Source: Thalassomonas actiniarum (GTDB lineage: Bacteria > Pseudomonadota > Gammaproteobacteria > Enterobacterales > Alteromonadaceae). Taken from it: 64,000 nucleotides of DNA. The position numbers and the translations under genes were made by a program. A model generated the notes under the pieces. It was given only the letters and a program-made list of their open reading frames with translations, had not been told where the DNA came from and did no database searches. Positions 9,542 through 17,406 of the stretch are shown here, piece by piece. Position 1 is the first letter of the stretch, and every line of letters begins with the position of its first letter. The DNA lies in the NCBI RefSeq assembly GCF_000948975.2, contig NZ_CP059735.1, forward strand, positions 5,268,603 to 5,332,602, in the 5' to 3' direction.

Positions 9542-9712
9542 TTAAAAGCAGTCAACTTCACTCGGCTTACAAACACAACTATGCACAACCGACACTATGG
9601 TTTTGTTCGCTGAAGCCAAACCGCCGGCAATCGCTGCCGTTTCTTTTTTAGGCAAAAGGTTGACGTCATTGCTTAATTGCTTAACTGCTTTTTTTTTCAA
9701 AGTTAGTTTCAT
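9542..9712 (-). CDS. class I lanthipeptide precursor A1
   Basis: 56 residues, from ATG at 9712 to TAA at 9542. The leader starts MKLTLKKKAVKQLSNDVNLL and ends AIAGG (Gly30-Gly31). The 25-residue core is LASANKTIVSVVHSC followed by VCKPSEVDCF. It has three Cys (C46, C48, C55) and five Ser/Thr (S34, T38, S41, S45, S51), enough for up to three thioether rings. An AAGGAAG ribosome site precedes the start. The gene lies 24 bases after lanB and 19 bases before A2. The LSxDxNxLP block in both leaders probably takes the place of the FNLD-type recognition motif bound by LanB (inference). Standard callers can miss a gene this short. Confidence 0.87.
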   Translation of the reverse strand: MKLTLKKKAVKQLSNDVNLLPKKETAAIAGGLASANKTIVSVVHSCVCKPSEVDCF

Positions 9713-9736
9713 TTTTTTCTTCCTTATTGTTGTTTT

Positions 9737-12700
9737 CTAACTGTGTTTAAGGCTTGAATGGTAATACCGCCTTAAAAAGTCATATGCCACCAACTCCTGT
9801 TGTCGCCCGTAAGCCTTAAACATCCTGTTCGTATGCATATGTAATATGGAATTAAGCAGTGTTGTAATTTCACAGCCTAATACTCCATCCTTGTCCAGCG
9901 CCAGGATCGTTTTCACATCCGGCGCTATCAGCTCACTCCTTCGCTTGAGTATGCTGTTGATCTCACTAAACAGGGCATCATCGTTTTCTGATACCAGTGC
10001 TGTTTTTAATACTTGTTCATGTTCACGGAATTTTTCTCCCAGCTGTTTCCTTAACCGGGCATTCTCATTAAATTCTTTACCGTAACCTATGCGCAGGCCA
10101 TCCATTAATTCATACTTTTCCTGCATGGATAAGCCAAAATCATCAAGCAGGCGGTCGCAGCCTAAAATCGCGGCGTAACCGCGCGCGGTTTCATCATATT
10201 CAGCGCTCAGCTCGGCGGTTTCTATCGCGGTAATGCTGTCGGCGGCAAAGATATTCTCAACATAAGGCATTGAGGTTGCCCCGCCATAACGTTCCACTTC
10301 CCGATCATAGGTAAAGAGCTCTATCCGTTTTAACTGACCGTTTTGGATCAGGGGATCAAGCTCTGCATAACAGGCGGGTAATACCTGCTGCATCAGCTTG
10401 TCCGGTGCGCCATAAAAGCGCAGCCTTAAATGCCAGTCGGGATCGCCATAGCGGATAAAAAAGCTTTTCTCATATACCCCGCTTGCCTTGAGCTCTGCCA
10501 TGGCCGGCGCCAGCTTTTCAATCAGGGCCTTTTCGACCTGGCTGTTACCGCCGTATATTTTGATACTCAGCCATTCCGATCCCGGCATAAAATTACGCTT
10601 TCGGGCGTTTCTGTCCAGCTGGCGATCCGGATGATCGGCATAGACGGGCGATATCCGGGTATTTTTATTGATAAAAGGGATCAGCAATTCATGGGCAAAA
10701 TGCTGCCCCTGCTGCTGCAATTTACTCGGAAAAACGTGCACGACGGACTCTTTTAACGTGACCTTCTGCGCATATTTTATTTCGCTGAGTAAGATCTCAA
10801 AGCAGATGGGATTTAATAAATCCAGGGTCAAGACATTATCGGCAACCGAATAGGTCACCACCCGGGGTAAATTAAACTTCTTCAGCAAAGCCTGAACCTT
10901 GTCGGCAAAATCATTATCCGGCTTAATTTTCTCCAATTCGGCTTTATCCAGGCGCCAGGTCCGGGGCGCTAAAATGATATTATCGAGTTTGACTCTGGGC
11001 GTGTAGGCAACATTATTCAGGCTTGCCGGCCAGGAAAAATTCGGTGCCGAGACTTCCTGGTGCTGTAACATGCACAGGAACTTGTAGATCCCCAGGCTAC
11101 GGCTGGAATAATTATGGGCAGAAGACAAGCGCGGAATGATTTGCTTGTTTAAACGTTTAGACCACAGTTTCACCAGACTGCCTTCAACACAAACATAGAG
11201 ATCACTGACCGGGATCTGCTTATCCGAACTTAAACTGGTATCCGCCAGGAAGACAATCTCATGCTCCCTGAGCCTTGGCCGGGCGATAACATTGCCGGGG
11301 CGGCCTTCGGGTAAATGGACAATTTCGGCAAAAACGGCATCCGGCTGTAAGGCTTCTTCTTTTTCTAAATGCTGTTTCACGTTCTGATACAGTTTGTCAT
11401 CCAAATGACAAAAGCGCCCCATCAGATTGCCGGCAGACGGACCTGAGATCCCCTGAAAATGTATTTGTTCCCGGCCATGCTCATCGTTATGCAAGGAACA
11501 CATCACAGAAAAAGAACCCGGCAATTGCGGCACGGTTTTAATATCGGCGGTCAATTTTTTCAGTTCTTTTTTACTGAGTCTCAGCTCTTCGGTATTACTG
11601 CCCTCACTCAGGGCAATTTTATCCAGCAATAAAGATTCCAGGGCATTAGCTGCCGGTAGTTTACCTTCGCCGCCATTGACGATTAATTGCAAGCCTGCCA
11701 GCAGCGGCGTTTCATAACCGGTATCATCGGTATAGGAGATCCCCGATTCATCATCGAGCAGGTAACTTAAGGGGACAAACTGCCCTTCAAAGCGTTTATT
11801 AAACTCAGTGGTAAAGGTTTCCAGGGCGTTATTTTTACGGTAACAGGCCTTATGGAGCAGGGTCAGGCTATCGAGCAACTGCCGGGTACTCGACTCGGAC
11901 AGGGTCAGGTTTTCACCGCCTTTAAACCAGTCCACCTGGAATAATTTACTTTCTTCCACTTCAAACGGCAGTGCTTTTAGTTGCTGATAAATGGCTTTAT
12001 AGTCACCGATATCGGCGCCGCTGGCTTTATCTATCTCATTTATCCTGTGTACTGCCGTCATTATCGCATCCGCCAGCTCACCCTCTCCCAGCGCTACCAG
12101 TTGTTTCGCCAATAAGGTCGCCGGCTCGGGATCGGTCAGCGACAATAGCAGCTCCGGCACCAGGACCCCTTCTTCTACCAGGGAAGCAAAATATTCATCG
12201 ATATCTTCGCTGTCGGCTTCCGGGAAGCTGGCTTTAAAGTCTGCTTTTAACCGGCCTAATAGCTGTACCTGCTGACAGTTTTGCCGGAGCCAGGTAATAC
12301 ACTCATCGATTTCCACCGAACTCAGACGATAATGACGGGCATCTTTCGATTGATAGGCTTCTATGTATCTAAGCTGATCCCCTACCGGGTAACTGCTGGT
12401 ATTGAGTTTCACCTTAAGGCCGGGATTATCCGCCAGCTTTTTCGCCAGCAAGTCTTTAATTGACGACAGATAAAACATATCCAGCCGGGTAATGCGGCGG
12501 CTCGCTAAATCGGCGGGTAATTCAAACCGGTTTTCCTGAGCTATTTCACCATTGGAGATCCCGGAAAATAAGCCAAACGGTGTCGGACGCGAACACATGC
12601 GGATAAAATATTTCGCCAGCGAATGAATCAGCTTTTTCTCTTGTTTGCTGCCGGGTTTGACTTTCCACTCCAACAGCCGCTCGCATAATGACGGACTGGC

Positions 12701-12859
12701 AATATAAAGCGCCTCTTTCACCCCCGGCTGCTCCAGCCAGGATTTTAACGCTTGTACTAATTCACTGTGTTCACCTTGCCACCGGGTTAGTGTCTCAAAG
12801 GAGAACTTAGGGGAGCGGGCAAGAAAAAAGTTATCTGCGTATACCGAATTGTTTTGCAT
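9737..12859 (-). CDS. lanB: lanthipeptide dehydratase LanB
   Basis: 1040 residues, the size of full-length class I LanB enzymes. The N-terminal glutamylation domain has the family motif RPTPFGLFSG (residues 91-100). The C-terminal elimination (SpaB_C / thiopeptide-type) domain begins near residue 750 with EWLSIKIYGG and contains FFIRYGDPDWHLRLRF near residue 800. LanB glutamylates Ser/Thr in the precursor with Glu-tRNA and eliminates glutamate to give Dha/Dhb. Both halves are fused, so it is not a split-LanB system. It is transcribed after lanC (10-base gap) and before two precursor genes. Confidence 0.94.
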   Translation of the reverse strand: MQNNSVYADNFFLARSPKFSFETLTRWQGEHSELVQALKSWLEQPGVKEALYIASPSLCERLLEWKVKPGSKQEKKLIHSLAKYFIRMCSRPTPFGLFSGISNGEIAQENRFELPADLASRRITRLDMFYLSSIKDLLAKKLADNPGLKVKLNTSSYPVGDQLRYIEAYQSKDARHYRLSSVEIDECITWLRQNCQQVQLLGRLKADFKASFPEADSEDIDEYFASLVEEGVLVPELLLSLTDPEPATLLAKQLVALGEGELADAIMTAVHRINEIDKASGADIGDYKAIYQQLKALPFEVEESKLFQVDWFKGGENLTLSESSTRQLLDSLTLLHKACYRKNNALETFTTEFNKRFEGQFVPLSYLLDDESGISYTDDTGYETPLLAGLQLIVNGGEGKLPAANALESLLLDKIALSEGSNTEELRLSKKELKKLTADIKTVPQLPGSFSVMCSLHNDEHGREQIHFQGISGPSAGNLMGRFCHLDDKLYQNVKQHLEKEEALQPDAVFAEIVHLPEGRPGNVIARPRLREHEIVFLADTSLSSDKQIPVSDLYVCVEGSLVKLWSKRLNKQIIPRLSSAHNYSSRSLGIYKFLCMLQHQEVSAPNFSWPASLNNVAYTPRVKLDNIILAPRTWRLDKAELEKIKPDNDFADKVQALLKKFNLPRVVTYSVADNVLTLDLLNPICFEILLSEIKYAQKVTLKESVVHVFPSKLQQQGQHFAHELLIPFINKNTRISPVYADHPDRQLDRNARKRNFMPGSEWLSIKIYGGNSQVEKALIEKLAPAMAELKASGVYEKSFFIRYGDPDWHLRLRFYGAPDKLMQQVLPACYAELDPLIQNGQLKRIELFTYDREVERYGGATSMPYVENIFAADSITAIETAELSAEYDETARGYAAILGCDRLLDDFGLSMQEKYELMDGLRIGYGKEFNENARLRKQLGEKFREHEQVLKTALVSENDDALFSEINSILKRRSELIAPDVKTILALDKDGVLGCEITTLLNSILHMHTNRMFKAYGRQQELVAYDFLRRYYHSSLKHS

Positions 12860-12869
12860 TTATAAATCC

Positions 12870-14069
12870 TTATTGAAGTAGCAAACATTCCGACCAGTCG
12901 GATGAATGCCCTAACGCTGATAACAGGCATAAACCTACGCCTGTATATCCTTCAAGTAAACCTGACTCAGACAGATAACATTCATCAGCCACCGAGTATT
13001 TATCAAACCCGTTGAGACCATCGCGCTCAAAGCGCGCTAAAGTATGATCCAGCCAATATTGGGCTGTAATGAAAAGTTCAGGAGCATCAAACAGTTCACC
13101 GGCTTGCTGGTACATCAAACATATTCCCGCACTGCCATGGCAAATACCGGCATCGAACACACCCGAGTCATCATCTAAACGTTTGCTGGTAGCCAGCATC
13201 AGCTGGCGGGAGAATTGAAAGAGTACGTCATCGGCTAATAATTTGCCGGCCCTGCCGAGGATCAGGGCATTGCTTAAGTCACCGTAACACCAGCCCAACC
13301 GGGTATGGCCGTTGGTGCAAGCGGAATAAGCATAACGGGAGCCGGGTTCTTTTTCTTCCCGGGTCTGGGACATCAGCCATTGACAGCAAGAAGCCAGCAC
13401 AGGTTCAAACTCAGCCCTTAAAGCCGGGTAGTGCTGACACACACAAGTTAATACCGCAATGACCCCGGGCACGCCGTGGGCGAGGCCTAAATTAAACTCG
13501 GGGGCTTGCTTGTTAAAGCTATAAACAGAATCGACAGCAGTTTCCCAGGCATGACCGTCGGCGGTGGCTGTAGAATATTGTAATAACAGCTGTAGTGCTT
13601 GTCGCAGCAGGCTTATATCCCGGGTGCCCCGTGCCCGTCGCTGGATAAAAGTGATATAGCCTAGCAAACCGGAGATAAATTCATACTCTCCCTGCCAGTT
13701 TTCGCTCAGGTGCTGCTTAAGTAACAGCTCCAGCTCTTCATTGATTTCACCGTTATAGTCATCTTGTTGCAGCAAAAATTCGAATAACCAGCCGATACCG
13801 GAAAGTCCGCTGCTAAACGCCAGTTGGTGGCCTAGTTGCGCTAAGTTTGTTTGAATGGCATCAAGCCTTTCATCAACCGCATCCTGTGCCGGCATTTCAG
13901 GGTAGGCGCATCCGAGCTGCCATAAGAAAACCACTTCTCCGCCAATACCGCCAAATAAAGACAAATCCTTCTCGGCCAGGGGCTTTGCAGTTAATTCCTG
14001 CAAAATGCGTTCAAGCGCCAATTTACATTTTGCTTGCTGCTCATCTTTAACAATTTTCTGCCACTTCAT
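12870..14069 (-). CDS. lanC: lanthipeptide cyclase LanC
   Basis: 399 residues of the LanC-like alpha-toroid family. The active-site histidine is in GLAHGVPG (His198), and the zinc ligands are in GWCYGD (Cys261) and GICHGSAG (Cys310, His311), so all catalytic positions are present. Repeated G-x-G segments (FGGIGGE, SSGLSGIGW, FISGLLGY, ESGLLEGYTGVGL) fit the double-barrel fold. LanC adds Cys thiols to Dha/Dhb to close lanthionine rings. As the first gene of the operon it is probably transcribed from the promoter near 14154. Confidence 0.95.
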   Translation of the reverse strand: MKWQKIVKDEQQAKCKLALERILQELTAKPLAEKDLSLFGGIGGEVVFLWQLGCAYPEMPAQDAVDERLDAIQTNLAQLGHQLAFSSGLSGIGWLFEFLLQQDDYNGEINEELELLLKQHLSENWQGEYEFISGLLGYITFIQRRARGTRDISLLRQALQLLLQYSTATADGHAWETAVDSVYSFNKQAPEFNLGLAHGVPGVIAVLTCVCQHYPALRAEFEPVLASCCQWLMSQTREEKEPGSRYAYSACTNGHTRLGWCYGDLSNALILGRAGKLLADDVLFQFSRQLMLATSKRLDDDSGVFDAGICHGSAGICLMYQQAGELFDAPELFITAQYWLDHTLARFERDGLNGFDKYSVADECYLSESGLLEGYTGVGLCLLSALGHSSDWSECLLLQ

Positions 14070-14153
14070 ATCAAAGCCTGTTTAATGGTTATATGACAAC
14101 TACAAATACAGTGACTCAGGTTGTTTGTTGTTACATTACCCGGGCAAGTATTT

Positions 14154-14159
14154 ATTATA
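14154..14159 (-). promoter_or_regulatory. candidate -10 box of the lanthipeptide operon
   Basis: On the minus strand this reads TATAAT, a perfect sigma-70 -10 hexamer inside an A+T-rich stretch, 85 bases before the lanC ATG. No good TTGACA hexamer stands 16-18 bases upstream, so it may need an activator or be a weak promoter. Only the -10 match is seen; the rest is inference. Confidence 0.4.
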
Positions 14160-14805
14160 TAAGCCAATAATGCTTTCCTTATGGCGAACCGTTAATATCC
14201 AACAGCCCACTTTGACAATATATCCCTATGTCACAAAGAAACCTTTGTTATGCCATTTATTATTGTAATTATGCCTAATAATCTACTGAGATCAGTTTCC
14301 TAAAACCGGCGTAAAATAATTATCTGACTGAGCAAAAAGCAATTTATCGGTAGGCTGAACGGAAAGGCGCTATTGCCTGGCTACTGTTCGTGCTAAAAGA
14401 AGCGTGGAAGAATAAAAATGATGCTGCGTCCACTGCAACTTATCCGGATAGTCTAAATAATTAAAACTACTACCATCCTTTTCCTGAGTGTGATGGGAAA
14501 CTGATATTGTAAATTTTTTGTTATTATATTTTTAGATATAAAAACTACATAAAAACAATTTGAATGTCAACTTCTTGGCATCAAAGCCTAAAACAATAAA
14601 AACTTTATATAACAACACGATAACAAAATCATTTTCTCAAAGTGAAAAAATTAATCTTAATAAAAGTTAAAAATTGCCAAAAGGCGGCTACTTATATTTT
14701 TTAAAGCTGTTAACAAAACTCCTATCAGATGCAGGCAGCAAGAGGCAGGTATGGTACTATTCAATGCGTTTTTAGAAGGCAAAAAAGACAAATTTCAGGC
14801 GAAAA

Positions 14806-14830
14806 AAAACCCGACCATAGGTCGGGTTTT
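14806..14830 (-). terminator. terminator of the first tRNA-Ser/tRNA-Arg block
   Basis: The stem AAACCCGACC / GGTCGGGTTT with an ATA loop is followed, in the leftward direction, by an A/T-run (TTTTTTTT on the minus strand). It lies 20 bases beyond the tRNA-Arg 3' end. Confidence 0.85.
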
Positions 14831-14849
14831 CTTATAACCACATAAAATG

Positions 14850-14926
14850 TGGCGGACGCGGCAGGAGTCGAACCTGCGACCGCCTGGTTCGTAGCCAGGT
14901 ACTCTATCCAGCTGAGCTACGCGTCC
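14850..14926 (-). tRNA. tRNA-Arg (ACG)
   Basis: 77 bases including encoded CCA. Acceptor stem GGACGCG pairs with CGCGTCC, discriminator G. The anticodon loop CTACGAA gives anticodon ACG, the one edited to ICG to read CGU/CGC/CGA. D-loop AGCTGGATAGAGT and T-loop GGTTCGACTCC are normal. It lies 4 bases after tRNA-Ser and is identical to the copies at 16228 and 16381. Confidence 0.95.
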
Positions 14927-14928
14927 GC

Positions 14929-15022
<94 letters not shown>

Positions 15023-15353
15023 AGTGGGTGCGAATATTAATAGATCTAAAAAATATGTCAAATAATATTCGCAATAATCTCCTAAAAATTATCGAATAAA
15101 TATTAATTGGATAAAAAACAAACTCATTGATGAAAAACTTCCCGCATTATCATGCCAGGAGCCAAACCTGCGGCGACTAAATTCGTCAATCAACTCCTTC
15201 ACAGATAAAAGCCAGCCCAAAAATTTTAATGCCGGTCAATTAAGAGCTGACTGGCATTAGGCTTATTAGCCAACTGGCCATCAATTTTTCACGGGCTGTA
15301 ACTAATGAATATTTCAGCATATAAATACTAACATTTATCCTTGTCATGACTGT
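15023..15353. other. gap between tRNA block 1 and the pseudogene
   Basis: The first 38 bases belong to the duplicated flank. The rest is A+T-rich with no gene seen. A small inverted repeat at 15231-15258 (TGCCGGTCA / TGACTGGCA, one mismatch) lies just beyond the 3' end of the leftward pseudogene and may be its old terminator. Confidence 0.5.
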
Positions 15354-15854
15354 TTAATTCATGGTGCGATGCACGTCGCCTTCCAGGCTTTCTATATCAC
15401 TTATCATGACCTTGCCGTTACTAGCGTCATAGCCAGAAAAGTTATTCGAAAGATATTTACGGCCTTTATCAATATTGTTTAATGGCAGCGCATTTAAAAA
15501 ACCATTATTGTTTTCACCACGACCATAATACAAAATATTTGCGTCTATTTTTACGTGATAAAAGCCATTTAGCAGGGTTACTTAAGTTTTAGTAAGCTTA
15601 TTTACGTTAATGATTAAACCATCATCAAGTATAAGCAAACTGGCACGATATAAGGCATGAGTCTGTTGCTCAATTAAATAGCTATGTTCAGGATGCTGGC
15701 TATCTGTCAGTCCATAAGCCCAATTACCATTGAGCTGTTGAACTTTATTGTCAAACAAACTGACAACCACTAACTCGGGTATACCGTTATTAACCGTAGT
15801 GCTAGCCACCCCATTGTCTGTCAGCCAGTCAAGATTGATCAAAGAAAAATGCAC
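15354..15854 (-). pseudogene. remnant of an unrecognised protein, broken by an in-frame stop
   Basis: From a GTG at 15854 the frame runs 90 codons (with PELVVVSLFDNKVQQLNGNW and ALYRASLLILDDGLIINVNK) to TAA at 15582. The same frame then stays open for another 75 codons (VTLLNGFYHVKIDANILYYG, LNALPLNNIDKGRKYLSNNF, ISDIESLEGDVHRTMN) to TAA at 15354. Both parts look like protein, with beta-rich secreted-type sequence, so a single nonsense codon probably broke one gene. The 5' end is also degraded: no good start, ribosome site or signal peptide is seen, and upstream coding-like sequence is in another frame. I do not recognise the family. Confidence 0.6.
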
Positions 15855-16183
15855 AAAGCGCCGGAAGCGTATTCAGGAAAAATATCCCCGAGGTGCAGAG
15901 CAATAACTGCTGCTTATTTTATTCACCAAAGGACATGAAAATCATAATACCAATTTTATTAAATATCTAACCAGCTTCGGATGCTCTAAATCTCCAAGTC
16001 CTGCGTTGTTTTCAATCACAATAGCTTGCTATTGCTCAACCAAACGCCTCGCCTGCATGGATGCAGGTGCTTAGCTTTAGTCTGGAACGATAAAGGGGTT
16101 TCTTGAAAATTTATCCTCACCGAATTTGGGTCATCTACTTAATGCAACTGGTATAAATTCCGAATAAAAAAATCAGGACAAAA
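15855..16183. other. gap holding a dispersed repeat
   Basis: No gene is seen. Most of the gap is the terminally inverted repeat at 15947-16154; the left 90 bases are decayed 5' sequence of the pseudogene. Confidence 0.6.
15947..16154. repeat. 208-bp non-coding repeat with terminal inverted ends, copy 1
   Basis: It begins ATACCAA and ends TGGTAT. Internally it shares with 38372-38530 the core CAATAGCTTGCTATT, a preceding gtt/caatc segment, and a following block of the form tttatcctca..gaatttgggtca. No reading frame is conserved. The layout (inverted ends, internal palindrome, no coding) resembles a MITE or REP-like interspersed element. It lies between the pseudogene and tRNA block 2. Confidence 0.65.
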
Positions 16184-16211
16184 AAAAGCCCGACTTAAAA
16201 GTCGGGCTTTC
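16184..16211 (-). terminator. terminator of the second tRNA block
   Basis: The stem AAAGCCCGACTT / AAGTCGGGCTTT with an AA loop is followed leftward by a T-run. It lies 17 bases beyond the last tRNA-Arg. Confidence 0.88.
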
Positions 16212-16227
16212 TCTTCCACATGGAATG

Positions 16228-16304
16228 TGGCGGACGCGGCAGGAGTCGAACCTGCGACCGCCTGGTTCGTAGCCAGGTACTCTATCCAGCTGAGCTACGC
16301 GTCC
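16228..16304 (-). tRNA. tRNA-Arg (ACG)
   Basis: 77 bases, same sequence as the other two tRNA-Arg copies: acceptor GGACGCG/CGCGTCC, anticodon ACG, CCA encoded. It is the distal gene of the Ser-Arg-Arg block. Confidence 0.95.
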
Positions 16305-16380
16305 GCGGTATATTAATTTCTTTATCCAGTCTTAATATAAACTGTCACTTTCATTGCTGCCACTTTATCAGAAGAAAAAG

Positions 16381-16457
16381 TGGCGGACGCGGCAGGAGTC
16401 GAACCTGCGACCGCCTGGTTCGTAGCCAGGTACTCTATCCAGCTGAGCTACGCGTCC
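16381..16457 (-). tRNA. tRNA-Arg (ACG)
   Basis: 77 bases, identical in the tRNA body to 16228-16304 and 14850-14926. It lies 4 bases after tRNA-Ser. The 76-base spacer to the next tRNA-Arg contains nothing recognisable. Confidence 0.95.
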
Positions 16458-16459
16458 GC

Positions 16460-16553
<94 letters not shown>

Positions 16554-16591
16554 AGTGGGTGCGAATATTAATGGATCTAAAAAATAAGTCA

Positions 16592-17089
16592 AACACTTTT
16601 TTATCTTTTCTTTTATCTTTTTCACTGTTTGCCGAGAAAACAGCCAGGACGTGTATTTTTCAGCCTAAAAGGCATAAAAACCGCCGGTTTTATCCAATAA
16701 AACTGGCGTGGAGTTTTGGCAAGATTAATTCAGATAACGGCCCGCTGGTAGTTAAATTAAGTCATTCTTGTCTGTCAGCCGCTGTTTATTGCCCGCAATC
16801 ATCGATAAATAGCCAAATAAAAGAAATATTCGGGTCAATACAGTGAAAAAACAACAAATAACCAGAAAAAATAGCCGGGACCCTTATTAGAAATTTTCCT
16901 ATCGCAGCAGTTATTGTTTATGATGATTTTTTTCAGGCATAAAAAAACCGGCAATTGCCGGCCTTTTATATCAACACGCTACACCAAGTTTTTTTGCCCG
17001 GGCTCAAATTCGCGATGCGAAGAGAAAGCTGCTGACTTTTTCACAAATACATCATTCAGGCTAGTGCTAGCCAGGATACTGCCGTGAAA
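16592..17089. other. gap between tRNA block 2 and csrA
   Basis: No supported gene. An open stretch on the plus strand (16559-16846) has no ribosome site, begins inside the duplicated tRNA flank and has an unconvincing composition. The tRNA promoter should lie around 16570-16650. The csrA terminator is at 16940-16970. Confidence 0.5.
16940..16970 (-). terminator. csrA terminator
   Basis: On the minus strand a 14-base palindrome CCGGCAATTGCCGG is followed by TTTTTTT. A strong rho-independent terminator 120 bases past the csrA stop. Confidence 0.88.
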
Positions 17090-17287
17090 TTAAAACTTAT
17101 TCCCTGTAGGGTCTGTATCACCTTTTTCGGATTGTATACGCATGTATATTTCCTCACGATGAACTGAAACTTCCTTCGGCGCATTAACACCTATACGCAC
17201 CTGATTACCTTTAACACCTAAAACTGTAACGGTAACGTCGTCACCAATCATCAACGTTTCACCGACTCGTCGTGTTAATATTAACAT
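17090..17287 (-). CDS. csrA: carbon storage regulator CsrA
   Basis: 65 residues. The start [20 protein letters not shown] and the body [19 protein letters not shown] are nearly invariant in CsrA. The RNA-binding residues (Leu4/Arg6 region and the VHREEI strand with Arg44) are present. CsrA is a dimeric RNA-binding protein that represses or stabilises mRNAs with GGA motifs. The leader contains GGA both in its ribosome site (AAAGGAACAG) and about 30 bases upstream (GTGGACC), which would allow autoregulation as in E. coli (inference). It follows lysC. Confidence 0.97.
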   Translation of the reverse strand: MLILTRRVGETLMIGDDVTVTVLGVKGNQVRIGVNAPKEVSVHREEIYMRIQSEKGDTDPTGNKF

Positions 17288-17406
17288 TCTACTGTTCCTT
17301 TCTCTTTAAAATGAGGTCCACTAAATATTTATAAGCTAGTAATAAATAAAGTTAGACTAATTTCTAACAAAGCGCACTAAAGTCACTGTAAACTTTGTAA
17401 AAATAA

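Larger units (their letters stand above)
14070..14849. other. 780-base A+T-rich gap between lanC and the tRNA block
   Basis: No convincing gene on either strand; the longest open stretches are short, without ribosome sites or recognisable products. It holds the candidate lan promoter near 14154 and, at its right end, the terminator of the leftward tRNA block (14806-14830). Stretches around 14500-14700 are strongly A+T-rich, unlike the neighbouring conserved blocks, which would fit acquired DNA. Confidence 0.6.

Noticed and set aside
9296-14926. Attachment-site idea: tRNA-Arg 3' end as an integration target for the lan region
   Set aside because: No copy of the tRNA-Arg 3' end was found near 9300 and no integrase gene is present.
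16559-16846. 95-codon plus-strand frame after tRNA block 2
   Set aside because: It starts in the duplicated tRNA flank, has no ribosome site and no family-like sequence.
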